From Parachlorella kessleri (Eukaryota > Chlorophyta > Trebouxiophyceae > Chlorellales > Chlorellaceae): a stretch of DNA of 64,000 nt. The translations under genes were made by a program, and so were the position numbers. The notes under the pieces are model-generated. The model had not been told where the DNA came from, searched no databases, and was given only the letters and a program-made list of their open reading frames with translations. Every line of letters starts with the position of its first letter. Position 1 is the stretch's first letter. Location of the stretch: contig BBXU01000549.1 of NCBI GenBank assembly GCA_001598975.1, forward strand, positions 1-64,000, in the 5' to 3' direction. This document shows, one piece after another, positions 26,942-38,697 of the stretch.

Positions 26942-29900
26942 ATGGTAGCTCCAACAGTCGAAGCGGACAGCCTCTGGCTTGCACTGGAAGCTGGCGACGA
27001 CCTGGAGCCCTTAGCGAGCTTGCTTGCTCCTCCAGACAACTCGCAGCGTTGCTGTCATGGCTCGCTAGTGGGTGGTGAAGATCTTAACCTCGTCCTGGCC
27101 GCGGCCACAAGTGACACGGGACAGCTTACTGATGGCCTGGCAGCTAGCAGTGAGGACTTCCTCATAGGACGTTGGCACTGCCAGCCCTCCATTAACCAAG
27201 CTAGCCCGCCAAGCAACCTGTCCACAATACTGCACCCAGGGCCTGCCCTGGGTCCAGCTGCAGGTGGCCATGTCCTGCTGGCAGGCCCTCTCAGCAATGC
27301 TTGTGCGGGTCTGGCCAGCGCAGCAGGGCTGGAGATTGCTACGCTAGAAGGAGGTGGTCAAGCGCTCCTTGGGGATACTTTCTTTGTACCTTTACAGCCC
27401 GCGCACGACAGCGCTCAGCAGCAGCAGCAGCAGCAGCAGCGATGCCACCCACTGAAACCTCAGGCGGGCGCCATCTCTGGGCCACCAAAGCGCAGGGGCC
27501 GGCCGCCAAAAGACCGCTCTCAGTTGTCAGAGAAGCAGCTGCAGGCCATCAGTATCGCGCAAGCCCACGTTGAGCGGAAGGTATGGAGCAGCGGTAGTAG
27601 GACCCGACTTGTTCAGCCTGCTTCAACTGCTTCTAACATGTCCACTCTGGCCTTGCTTTGTGATAGCTGCATCTTACCGCCCAAATAGATTCACAGGTGC
27701 GATTAGGAGCTACGTGCAGTACGGCTCCTTCAGCCTCAGTTTGCCTGTTTGCAGAAGAACCACATGCGTGACCTGGAGGAACGGATGGCTGATGTGAGGG
27801 TTGAACTGGAGAGGGAGAGAGCGCAGCAGGTACGGCGCTCCTATCCTTCCACGGCACTAAGAGTGTTCAAGTGCAGCGAGTTCAGATACAAGCTCGAAGT
27901 TGTGCGGTACCCAGCAATGACAAAGTCTGTACCTGAGGCCACAGCTGTTGTGTATATGTGTTGTTGCAGGAGAACAATGTTCAGGCAATTGCAGCATTGG
28001 AGCAGCTTCTGCACTACACTGAAGATATGGTCACAACCCTCACACAGCAGGTCAGACTGGCATCTTGTCCTGCTAAGGAATGACTAATGGAACAGGGCAG
28101 GTTCTGGTTGCGGAAAGCCATTGACCTGCCATGTTGCAAGCATTGTGACACATACTCTGCCTGCTGCGGTGTATTACTTTCCCTGCCGCGGTGGTTTCTG
28201 GCAGGTCTGGTGCCTTGGCAATAGACACATAAGTTGCTTGTCCGTTTGCCTACTTGATACCTTGGCTTCATGCACATGGGGGAAGCATGTTTCACAACAA
28301 CCTGGAACAGTTCTAACCATCCTCAGACACGTCTGGATTTGATGAATGCAGGGCGCCAGCTCATCACTGTTGAACAGCTCCGCTGATGCTCCCATTGAAC
28401 CGACCGTCTCTCGCGGCAGCAGTAGCTGCTTTGCAGCCACATGTTATGCAGTAGAACAGCCTCTGCTTACATCAAGCAGCGCCAGGCAGCAGGAGCCAGA
28501 GCAGCCCGACAGTCCGCTGGAGGCATCTTCCCCACTACCGGGCCCCAACGGCTATCATGCAGGCCAGGGTGTGCCTCCTAGCCTCGCGCTTGAGCTGACC
28601 CCCAAGTGCCGGCAGTTCGCAGCAGTGTGGGCACACAGGCTGCCAAGGACGTGGAGGTTTGTCGAGAGTTTGGTGTGCGGACAGCTGCCAAAGCTGCATG
28701 CGCATGGTGGGGGGGCAGCAGTAGTAGGCACACAGGCCACCAGCATACAAGTACAGTTTCGGCGGTGGCGAGTACAGCTGGAGAGGTGGCAGCAGATATT
28801 GCCTTCTAGCATCTCCTACCAACCCATGCCCGACATGCTAGACACGTGGGGCGAAGTTGCAGCAGGTGCGGCCACTGGCAGGCTGAGTGTGGTGCCAATG
28901 GTTGCATGGAGCAGGGTCGGTTGTATAAGCTATCAAAACCATCCACCTAGTGAACACGCAATGGGTGCCAGCCTGTAACTGTGCCAGCAAGCAAGCGCTA
29001 CCTGGCCCCAGACTACCATGGGAGTGCTGCTGGTCCAGCGTGATAGGCACATCCTCTTCCTAGTGACATGCAGTCCTTCGCATTGCATTCCAGCAGCAGG
29101 TAAGCGGAGCCCAGCTGTATGCTATGGTAGTAGGACCCCCGATCAACAAAGGCGGGAGGAGGGGCATGAGGAAAGATATCGTATAGTGTACTTGCTGCTG
29201 TGCCCCTTCAGCCAGCCCTGATGTGGTTGCTGAGCTGAAGAGCGCGGCCCCCGGTGATATGGTGCAAGGGTGGCGCGACGCGGCCCGGCGTTCCAGGTAG
29301 GGTACGAATATGTCACAGAATAGGGTGGTTGTCAATCTAGAGGACTGCAACTTGTGTACTACTCGCCCCCTCCCTAAGTAGCATTGCCTCAGAAGTACTG
29401 CACAGGTGTACCCTTCACCTTCGTTGTGTGTCATGGGGGACGCCCAAACTGTGAACATGCTGAGCGTGCGTATACGGCACGCTGTTGTCAAGGGAGTAAA
29501 TTATAGTAACTGAAAGCTGGCAGTGTGATTGCATGTGGGAGCACTTTGGACCACTGCCACTACATGCACTGGCAAATGATGTTCTACAGCCTTCCCTTGG
29601 GACAATGGCAAGGTTCCAGGAACAGTTGTCGTGTGATGCACAGGGTCCTCCCCTGCCACCCCTGGTGTTGCTGGCATCCCTCCCCTGCATTTTGGATGGC
29701 ATACACCGGCATGGCTGCTTCTGCAGGGATGCGGTGGCGGTGTATGATGTGATGAAAAGCGAAGCCTGGGCCGTGTCCCGGCTTGGTCCGATGCACCAAG
29801 AAGGGATGGTAAGCTGGTTCCGACCTTTGTATATAATGACCGGAGTCTGCCATTCGCAGAGTGGGATGCTACTCCAGTGGAGTAGGGGTATGCCAAACGC

Positions 29901-31217
29901 CTGTTTTTGGGCAAGGGTGATGCAAGGGCATGTCATCCAGGATGTGTTTGTCGGCACTTTCCTCAGGTTGTGTTAGTTTGGCTGGTAACAAAGCCGCAGG
30001 AAAATCCTTCACAACCCATGCTTGCAAAGACCGAACCAAGGGCTTGTGGATAAGTTCTCTTGTGTAGGGTCTCCTGATGAAGCTGACAACGATCCATAAC
30101 CCTGCATGCATAAGGCATCTGCTGATGGCCAGCGCTGACAACCTGTCTGAGGAACAAAGGAGGGAGAAGTATGACGCGATGGTGGTGAGTGCACGTTTTT
30201 CGACTCGTAGGTTCAAAGTGTTGCAGGCTCAGACGATGGCACACAGCGGACACAGGGACAACTAGCCTCGCGGCAGTGACATGCAGATGCAACAGTGTTC
30301 TGTTGTATATGTTATGTAGCTGTCGCATGCACCGGGAAAGGGCGCTGTCTGTGATGTCGGCAGGCTCCACCCACACATGGCCCTCAGCACGCACCCAACT
30401 GCTTGCAGGCTGCCATAGACATAACGCCCTCTCAGCAGGAGCGCTACCTGGAGCTTGGAGAAGCCTACACCAGCTTTGTGCAGCAGGCGAGGCAGCACAA
30501 GGCAGAGGCCCTTGCTCGCCTTGAGCAGGTACATAAGTGCAGCATCGCTTCATCCTTCAGGTGCCCGCCTGCATCTGTACTGCAACAAGCACATACTGTA
30601 CTTCACTTGCCATACGTCCTGCCGGCCACTGGCCGTGATTGTCTGGCTAGCATGTCTGAGGGCTCTGAGGGCCGGCCAATGTTACCTCTGAGGCGTGCAA
30701 TTGTGGGGGACTGCCGCTGTGCAGAGCGCCTTCAGCAGCATGCCAGCGTCAGCAAGCGCAGGGCGCATGGTGTCCCGGTACCTGGAAGCTCTTGAGGGGG
30801 CATCCGTGCTGAGCACCTACCCAGATGCCGAGCTGGTGGCGGCGGTGGAGCTCATGAGCGGCATGGGGGCGGTAAGCTTTCATATTATATTATGCCTTTA
30901 GGGTTGCTTGGAGGACAATGTTCGTTGCTGGTGTCACATGCGATACTTTGGGCCAATGAGTCAAGCGTGGCTTTGCTTGACGATGGACTCGGGCATGAGG
31001 GCGGCTTGAAATGGTTCCTGTACGGCACTGTTCGGGTGCTGCCTGTGCCAGACGCTCACATATGCATACGCCTCTGCCCGCTTGACTGACACCCCCCCTG
31101 GTGTTGCAGATAACCAAGCCGCTGCAAAAGGTCAAAGCCGCAGCGATGGCCTACCCACACTTCATTGACATGATGCAAGTGATGGAGGCCATCAAGCGGC
31201 TCCCACCCCCAGAGTAG
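26942..31217 (+). CDS. Array copy C: bZIP-like, AT-hook-like family protein (655 aa, short C-terminus)
   Basis: Exons: 26942-27580, 27755-27829, 27970-28050, 28352-28865, 29212-29296, 29727-29808, 30068-30184, 30409-30528, 30725-30871, 31110-31217. The start MVAPTVEADSLWLALEAGDD aligns with copy D. An ATG at 26,858 would add 28 residues and is less likely. A Gln8 tract precedes KRRGRPPKDRSQLSEKQL; the hook is GRPPKD here rather than GRPRAD. The helix is AQAHVERK, KNHMRDLEERMADV, then IAALEQLLHYTEDMV. Exon 4 has WAHRLPRTWRFVESLVCGQL. The C-terminus stops early: GAG TAG replaces GAG CAG of the other copies, so the last nine codons are lost, with the former stop at 31,242-31,244. All donors are GT, including intron 2 (GTACGG). 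Intron 6 ends in TAG. TGTAA at 31,481-31,485 may be the polyadenylation signal. Confidence 0.8.
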
Positions 31218-31916
31218 CGGAGGCGGCAGATGGGGGAGGCTTAAACAACAGCCGTCTGCAGCACATGATTTGTATGCAACCCTGGTATTTTCTCGCACAG
31301 GCGTGATGCGTTTTCCGATTTGGCTGTTCAGGAGAGGGAATCTAGAGTTTGAATTGAGTATACCTGCGTTGTTTGCCAACCCTCAGCCCAGTATTACTCT
31401 TGGGGACGAGAGCAAGTCATCAGTTGCACCTCTCTTTCCTTGCGGAAGTTTGCCACATCTATCTTGTGCGAGTCCAAGATTGTAAACTAGGGACTGAATG
31501 GACCCTAGGGGGACCTCATATGCCACAGCTCACTTGCTGCTGGGGAGGCGCGAGCTGAGCGCTGGCGGCTGGCACCCTGGCGGGAGCGGCTTGTTCAACG
31601 GGAGATTATTTATTGCCCGTCTTAATTGCCACTTTGAGGCAGGAACTCGATGGTACTTAGATGATATGCAGTCGTCATTGCTGTAGGGCAGGTGTACGAC
31701 AACTTCGAACTCGGCACTAGTAAGTCGAAACCAACGAATCTTCTGTCTGAGGTACTAATTGCTCGGACAGTGGTACCTTCAGCGCTTGGCCCAAACTTTT
31801 ATTGGGCCGGGTTAAGCCGGGTGTGTCTTGTGTGTCATCATGCCACCGATGGCAAGTGTCCCCCACCGCACCGCAGGAAAAAGCTCAACTACTGTCCCTC
31901 CTGGACGACCCCCACC
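31218..31916. other. Spacer between copies C and D
   Basis: This is the shortest spacer in the array. It contains the probable 3' end of copy C (TGTAA at 31,481) and the promoter module of copy D. Its part upstream of D resembles the same part upstream of C. Confidence 0.5.
31580..31613 (+). promoter_or_regulatory. Array promoter module, copy D
   Basis: GGCGGGAGCGG then GATTATTTAT at 31,604-31,613, about 305 bases before the start codon. Confidence 0.6.
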
Positions 31917-34900
31917 ATGATGACTCCAACAGTCGAAGAGGACAGCCTCTGGCGTGGGCTAGATGTGGGAGTTGACCTGGAGCTCCTCGAAAGCTTACCT
32001 GGCACAGACACCTGGCAGCAATGCTGTTATGGCTCGCCTGTGGGTGGTGAAGACCTTGACCGCACACTTGCCTCAGACACAGCTGACGCCGGTTGGCTTA
32101 TGGGCGGCCAGGCAGCAAGCAGTGAGGACTTGCTTACAGCTTGCGGGCACTGCCAGCCCTCCCCTTTTCAAGCTAGCCCACCAAGCAACCTGCCCATTAT
32201 ACTGCACCCAGGGCAGCCACTGGTTCCAGCTACAGGCGGCCATGCCTTGCCGGCAGGCCCCCTCATCAGTGCTTGCACGAGTCTGGCGGGCGGGGCAGGG
32301 CTGCAGATAGCAATGCTACATTCCAGCGGTCAACCGCTCCTTGGTGAGACTGTTCCTCAACAGCCCGCGCACGACAGCGCTCAGCAGCGGCACCAGCAAC
32401 AGCAGCACCAAAAGCAGCAGCAGCAGCACCCAGGGACCCTTCAGGCGGGCGCTATCCCTGGGCCGCCAAAGCGCAGGGGGCGGCCACCTAAAGACCACTC
32501 TCAGTTGTCCGAGAAGCAGCTGAAGGCCATCAGCAGCACGCAATCGCACCTTGAACGCAAGGTATGGAGCAGCGGAAGCAGGAACAGACTTGTTAAGCTT
32601 GCTACCCCTGCTTCTACTCAATCGCTCTGGCTTTGTTATGTGTTAGCTGCACCTTACTGCCGGACAACATTACATGTGCAGCTAGGATCTGCACGCATTG
32701 CGTCCTGCATCTGAGCTACACTTAGCTCAGTTGCGAATCAGGCAGTAGACTGTCCCAACCCTTCATTAAATATGCATGTCTGCAGAGGTCCAAGATGCAT
32801 GACCTGGAGGAGCGCGTGGCTGCTGTGGTGGCGGAGCTGGAGAGAGAGAGGGCACAGCAGGCACGGCGCAGTTCCTTTCCAGTGCCACTGTGAAACTCTC
32901 AGTTGCTGGGTTTTGAGATGGATGATATGAGTCGGATGTGCGGTGCCCAAACAAAGGCAAGCGCTATATACCTGGCGACACAGCTATTGCCATGTTCTCT
33001 GTTGTTGCAGGAGAGCAATGTGCAGGCAATTGCAGCGTTGGAGGGGGTCCTGCACTACACCGAAGACATGGTGGCAGTTCTTAAACAACAGGTACAGGTA
33101 GGGCGCCTTGGCCTCTTTGGGAACGACTAATGATTTGGGGCAGTGTCTGGTACCTATGTAGCCTACCATGTTGCAAACATTGAGATACACAGATGCGGGT
33201 TGTGCTATGCCTGCTGTGGTGGGTAAGGCAAATCTGGTGCCTTAGCAAAAGGCGCTCACATCAACTGCCAGCCTGCTTGCTGCCTTGGCTACATGCCTAT
33301 GGGGAAATATGTTAGGTTCAGCAGTCTAGAAACAGGTCTACCAGGCTTGGGCACATGTGCCATTGTGATCTCTACAGGGCACCAGCGCATCAGGGCTGCA
33401 CACGGCGACCAATGCTCCCACCCAACCGGCGGTCTCTCGTGGCAGTAGCAGCAGCAGCGGCTGCACAGCCACATGTCTCTTACAGCCACAGCCCCTGCTT
33501 ACATCAAAGAGCGCCACGCAGGAGGAGCCAGAGCAGCCCAACAGGCCACAGGAAGCGCCTTCCATAATACCTGGCACCAAAGGCTTTGATGCACGCCAGG
33601 TCGTATTCCCTAGCCTCACGCTTGAGCTGAACTCCAAGTACCGCCAGTTTGCTGCTGTGTGGGCACACAGCATGCCAGCTACTTGGAGGTTTGTTGAGGC
33701 TGTCGTAAGCGGACAGCTGCCACAGCTACATGAACAGGGTGGGGGGCCAGCAGCCGTGGGCACACAGGCCGCTGGCATACAGCTACAGTTCCGGCAGTGG
33801 AGGCTGCAGCTTGAAAAGGTACAGCAAATGCCTTACAGGAATTCCTGCCAACACACGCCCGGCACGCTGGATATGTGGGGCATCTGCGCGGCAGGTGCGG
33901 CCCCTGGCAAGCTGCATATGGTTCCAAGAGTTGCATGGAGCAAGGTCAAGAGCATTGAATGTTCGACTAATATCCTAAAGAGCATGCAGTGGGGGCCAGG
34001 CTGTCACGTGCCAGCAGGCAAGCAAGAACCTCCCTGGCCTTCCAGCTACCATGGGAGTACTGCTGATTCCATGAGAGTGACATGCATCCGTTGATTGCAG
34101 TCCAGCAGGGGCGGAGGGCTGGATTATAGTCGTAGTGCCCCCAGATCAACAGAGATCAACAGAGGCAAGAGGAACAGCAAGGGGGGTAGGCCTGTTGGTG
34201 TATACATGCTGTCGTGCTGCTCTGCCCCTGCAGCCAGCCCTGACGTGGTTGCTGAGCTACAGAGCGTGGCCACCGGAGACATAGTGCAAGGGTGGCGCGA
34301 CGCGGCACGGCGATCCAGGTAGGGTACATGCACTGCAAAGGTGTACTGACCACTTCACCTTTGATTTGTCATTGCGCTTTTGGTTGTTATTTGCGGAAAG
34401 CCAGAACCGTAAGCAGGCTGAGCATGCACAAGACCAGCTCCTGGCACTACATTGTCATATGACGCACAGGGTCCCTTCCTTGCCACCCCTGCTGGTGCTG
34501 GCATTCCTTTCGCTGTGGGAGGCACATACAGCCATGGCTTCGTATGCAGGGACGCCCTGGCGATGTACGATGTGGTGAAAACTGAGGCCTGGGCCGGGTC
34601 CAAGCTTGATCCCATGCACCAGCTATGGATGGTAAACTAGGTCGAGCCCTTGTAGGAAACGGGGAAAGGCAACTCTCCGCCTAGCCTTGAATGCTGCTCT
34701 AGCGGAAAGGGACTATGTGGAACGCTGGTGCCTGTATGTGGCAGGCTACGCATGGTCCATGCCAACATGAGTGTTTTCGTGCACCTGTGTCCTTGTGCTT
34801 TGTGTATTCTGTAGTAAGGCCATGGGCACACCCTTCACAACCATACTTACCGGGGTCTAGTCGACGGTTTGTGAGTGCGTTTCTTTACAGGGTATTGTCA

Positions 34901-36370
34901 TGAAGCTGGCAACCCTCCATAACCCGGCATGCATGAGGCAGCTCCTCCTGGCCGGCGCTGACAACCTGTCAGACGAACAAAGGAGGGAGAAGTATGATGA
35001 GATGGTGGTGAGCGTGCTGTGCTCCGAGGTGGCTTACTCAAGTTTGAAACAGTTCCAGGTTCGGACAATGGCACACAGTGACACACAGGGACAAGATCTC
35101 GCAGTAGTGGCATGCAGGCGTCATTGTCTGTGATGTTTTGTATCTTGGTTGCCGCTTGCCTTAAAGAAAGGGCATTGTCTGTCAGGTCGAATGCGGGCCA
35201 GAGGGATCCTCTCCCGGCGCTGTCCGCAATGGACTGCTGCAGGCTGCCATTGATGTCACGCCCTCCCAGCAGGAGCGCTACCTGGAGCTTGTGGAAGCCT
35301 ACACCAGCTTTGTGCAGCAGCTTCGGCAGCACAAGGCGGAGTCCCTTGCTCGCATTGCGGAGGTATGTGAGCGAGCAGGGCAGTGGTGGTTGATGTTGAG
35401 ATGCCCGCCTGCGTTTGTACTGTACATGAAGACATACTGTGCTGGCAGTACGTCCTGCCAGCCGTGTGGTTGTCCTGCTACCGTTGCTGAGAGCCATAGT
35501 CGTAGTAGGTCTGAGATGCGCTGTATGTGTCTGACCTGCTGTGCAGAGCGCTTTCAGTAGCATGCCGGCGTCAGCAAGCGCGGGGCGCATGGTGTCCCGG
35601 TACCTGGCAGCGCTGGAGGGGGCCTCGGTACTGAGTGCTTACCCAGATGCTGAGCTGGTGGCGGCGGTAGAGCTCGTAAGCGGCATGGCGGCGGTAAGCG
35701 TTCTACGCGGTTTTTATCGCATCTAACTACATGGGGTGGTCTGCATTGCTCAGCACTGACATGGACGTTCTTCTACGCAGACCCCGCCTGTCGTAGACAG
35801 AGTTGGGTGCTGTGGTAGTGGGTGGCATGGCTGAGCTTGGTCTTGGGCTCTGCATGATGTACATGCCGAGCTTGCCTTATGACGGCCAGCTTTGCTTTGG
35901 TCATGGTGGCAGGAGTGCGAGACGCGGTAGCGGTAAGGCTGGCTGTTAGGGGGCCTCAGGTGGTGCCCGGCAGTTGGGAGCCACTGGAGGTTCCCTAAGC
36001 TTCTACCGAGTTGTGGGGTAGTGTTTTGGTCAAGTTTTATATGTTGCTGTGTGACAGTGATGCCTCGTCCAAACGGAATTTGCATAGAGGAAATAAGAGA
36101 AATGGCTCATGTGCAGCTTGCTGCGGGCTTCCTGTAAGGGCGCTGCTCGGCTGTCTAGCCTGTGTCAGACCTCACAGGTGCATGTACCTTTGCCCAATGC
36201 CAAAGCAAAGGTGAAAGCCCCTGGTGTTGTAGCTAACCAAGCCGCTGCAAAAGGTCAAACTTGCGGCGATGGCCTACCCGCATTTTGCTGACATGGCGCA
36301 AGTGATGGAGGCCATCAAGCGACTCCCACCCCCCGAGCAGCGGAGGCAGCAGCAGCTGGGGAAGTCTTAG
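31917..36370 (+). CDS. Array copy D: bZIP-like, AT-hook-like family protein (668 aa)
   Basis: Exons: 31917-32561, 32786-32860, 33011-33091, 33378-33894, 34234-34318, 34550-34631, 34891-35007, 35243-35362, 35547-35693, 36233-36370. It starts MMTPTVEEDSLWRGLDVGVD; the second ATG at 31,920 would serve equally. An interrupted Gln/His tract precedes KRRGRPPKDHSQLSEKQL. The coil is TQSHLERK, RSKMHDLEERVAAV, then IAALEGVLHYTEDMV. Exon 4 closely follows copy C (WAHSMPATWRFVEAVVSGQL). Exon 6 is DALAMYDVVKTEAWAGSKLD. The C-terminus KPLQKVKLAAMAYPHFADMA ends PPPEQRRQQQLGKS. Intron 2 has a GC donor (32,861) and intron 9 ends in TAG. TGTAA at 36,397-36,401, 27 bases past the stop, is a good polyadenylation signal candidate. 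Copies C and D are closest relatives by their hook, exon 3 length (81 bases) and exon 6 (82 bases). Confidence 0.83.
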
Positions 36371-36481
36371 AAGGGAGTCAAGCGGCATGAGTTGTATGTA
36401 ACCCTTGTATCTTCTCGCACGGGCGATGTTTGCCTTGTTACAGTCTGGTTGGGGGTCTACAGACTGTATATAGCCTGCTTG

Positions 36482-36726
36482 TTTAGGGTGGCAGGTAATG
36501 CGATCAGAGAGGAGGTACGGGTGTACTGGGCTGACAGGGGTCTTTGCAGTTATTAGCATGGGTGGCAGGTAGTGCGAACAGGGAGTAGAGCTGGGCTGAA
36601 CTGGCTACTTTGCAGTTATGCTCTGTGTCTTGCCTGATTATAGCTGCATTGTTTGCTACCCCTCCGCCCCATATTAGTATGGGTGGCAGGTAGTGCGAAC
36701 AGGGAGTAAAGCTGGGCTGGACTGGA
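36482..36726 (-). repeat. Three tandem degenerate units of repeat R1
   Basis: Units begin near 36,482, 36,552 and 36,674. Each reads GGGTGGCAGGTAGTGCGAAC followed by an AGGGAGTA-AGCTGGGCTG-type segment, the reverse complement of units at 44,074 and 63,731. They lie directly after the 3' end of copy D. Confidence 0.75.
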
Positions 36727-36984
36727 CGTAACTGACAGGGCTGGATGCAAAATGAGCCGGAGTCTTGTTGCTTGTTGCACAATGATACCCTCGGAACAAG
36801 CTCAACTGTGTATACCTCTCCTGTATTGCTGAAATTTGCCTCCTTTTACCTCGTGTGTTCCCTCTGTAAGGAAGCTCAGATTGTACACCGGGGGACTGAG
36901 TATATCTTTTGAAGACATTATGCACCGCATGGTTGAGGGAGGTTTACGAAGCCGTTATGCTGCCACAGCTCAATCACTGATTGA

Positions 36985-37235
36985 GGGGGTTGCAGGCTGT
37001 ACAACCGGCCTGCAGGGACTTTCGACGTGCGCTTGGTTCCCCCACCTGAGGAGCGGGTGGACATCTGTCGCCGCACACATGAGGAGAAAGGGCACTTCAG
37101 GACCCGGCGCATTGCCTCTCTGGTGCAGGTAGGATGCTACTGGCCCGGCGTATATGTGGATGTGTCCAAGGCCATCAAGGAATGAGCCGCCTGCCAAGGC
37201 ATGGACGCTAGCTTCAACTCCCGCGCTGAGCTGCA
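36985..37235 (+). mobile_element. Retrotransposon integrase fragment, degenerate (left arm)
   Basis: The plus strand encodes FDVRLVPPPEERVDICRRTH, then EEKGHFRTRRIASLVQVGCY and WPG. This is the zinc-binding HHCC N-terminus of a Ty3/gypsy-type integrase, with H-x3-H visible. The first Cys of the C-x2-C pair is replaced by an in-frame TGA just before AACQGMD. The fragment stops at about 37,235, where it abuts an inverted relative on the other strand. It is non-functional. Confidence 0.75.
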
Positions 37236-37905
37236 GTCAGTAGCACCCATCGACTTCCACTCACTTGGAGTGCTATTGATGGCTGATACCACATAGGTGT
37301 TGCCAGCTGCCAAGCAAGATAGAGGTCCCTTGAGGTCAATGCCCAACATGTAGTTGACAGCCACAGGTGCTACTGGCTGCAGCTCAGCGCGGGAGTTGAA
37401 AGTACCGTCCATGCCTTGGCAGGCGGCGCAATCCTTGATGGCCTTGGACGCATCGCATGGCTGCCGGGCCAGTAGTACCCTAGCTGCACCAGAGAGGCAA
37501 TGCGCCGGGTCCTGAAGTGCCCATTCTCCTCATGTGTGCGGCAACAGGTGTCCAGCCGCTCCTCAGGTGGGGGGAGCAAGCGCAGGTCGTACTTCCCTGC
37601 AGGCCGGCGGTGCGCCTTGTCCTCCTGGCATGTGTAGTTCTGTGCCCGCCTGTTGATGCGCTTCTTCTCGGTGTCATCTGCGTCTTGTGGGTACTCGCCG
37701 TGGTTCAGATAGTACAGCGTGTTGCCATCGTTGAGTATGTCCAAACTTGGCACGGGCTGGCAGGCGGGGCAACAGCCACACGCCTGAGGGCATCTCCGAC
37801 AGCGGGGGGTCCAGGCATAGGTATGGTAGCACCCGTCGCAGCGGTCACACGTTACCATGGTGTCCTCAGGCTCCGGCTGGCTGCATACCACGCAGGGCTT
37901 ATCCG
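37236..37905 (-). mobile_element. Retrotransposon Pol fragment with PHD-type finger and integrase zinc-binding domain (right arm)
   Basis: On the minus strand: a C4HC3-like finger (CVVCSQPEPEDTMVTCDRCD, then GCYHTY) at about 37,790-37,895, a linker with TLYYLNHGEYPQDADD, the integrase HHCC segment LLPPPEERLDTCCRTHEENG plus HFRTRRIASLVQLGYYWPG, and, after a frameshift near 37,460, CAACQGMDGTFNSRAELQPV and a core start NYMLGIDLKGPL. Small frameshifts in the second half of the finger and at the end of the zinc-binding region mark decay. The order finger, HHCC, integrase core is that of a Ty3/gypsy-like Pol C-terminal region. Confidence 0.75.
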
Positions 37906-37959
37906 GATCGCAATAATAGAGAGACCTACTGGCTCAGATCTCAGGCAAGATACAGAGCA

Positions 37960-38020
37960 TAACTGCACAGACCCCTGTCAGCCCAGTATTCCCGTACCTC
38001 CTCTCTGATCACATTATCTC
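37960..38020 (+). repeat. R1-type unit, inverted relative to 36,497-36,556
   Basis: ATAACTGCACAGACCCCTGT, then CAGCCCAGTA and CCCGTACCTCCTCTCTGATC, is the near reverse complement of 36,497-36,556. The two bracket the inverted integrase fragments. Confidence 0.75.
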
Positions 38021-38104
38021 AGACCCTCAATAATTACATCTCCGTAGTAGCCTGTGCAGGCCTGGTAGCTCCTCCGTCACCTGGGCTCTGCTGAGGTACT
38101 GCAA

Positions 38105-38290
38105 TACATGCATCCTGGCCAGCCCCTGGGGCCGCTGCAGCTCCCTGTAGGAGCCATGGCAGCCGGCTGGGGAAGCAGTTCTTATGCCAGTCTCTGCAGC
38201 GGCCTCAATCTCAGGTCCGGGCCCTTCTCCTCCCCGCCAGCAGAGAGCAACTTACAGCTCATCACTTCCTGCTGGGAGGCGCGCGCAGAG
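38105..38290 (+). pseudogene. Relic of an array exon 1
   Basis: An open stretch encodes MHPGQPLGPLQLPVGAMAAG ... LQLITSCWEARAE. LHPGQPLxPxxG is a conserved motif in exon 1 of copies C, D, F, G and H, and LITSCWEA aligns with LIAASWET of copy E. The LW motif, AT-hook segment and splice donor are missing, so this is a remnant of a lost copy between D and E. Confidence 0.55.
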
Positions 38291-38307
38291 GCGCTCGGGG
38301 CATCCAT

Positions 38308-38327
38308 CCCGCCACCCGATTATTTAT
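38308..38327 (+). promoter_or_regulatory. Array promoter module, copy E
   Basis: CATCCCGCCACCC is followed directly by GATTATTTAT at 38,318-38,327, 371 bases before the start codon. Confidence 0.6.
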
Positions 38328-38697
38328 GCCTGCAAATCCTTCGATTTTGGTACTACACCTTTGACCGTGCGTTTAGTCGTGTGCTACCCTCTAAATTTTG
38401 AAACCCGCTATTAGTTTGGCCTACATACCCAGAGGTGCCCCTCGACCCTGACAGCACCGGCTCACAGATACTCAAGTAAGGCTGTGCGGAACCATGTCGG
38501 CTATAGCTGGATATAGCGCTCCTGCAGCGCTACTTCCCATCAGAGCCTCGTCCAGTGCGACACTTTTGGTCGGGCCCACCAGGAGCATTCAATGAACAGG
38601 AGTACATCGGGACTGCGGTAACACGGTCCCTTTAGTGTTGCAGGTTTGCTCTGGAATCTAACACAAGGCGCCGCTGCCTTTGGTGATTGCCCCCTTC

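Noticed and set aside
36836..37132. Plus-strand host gene in the D-E spacer
   Set aside because: The readable frame is an integrase zinc-binding fragment with an in-frame stop, part of a decayed retroelement.
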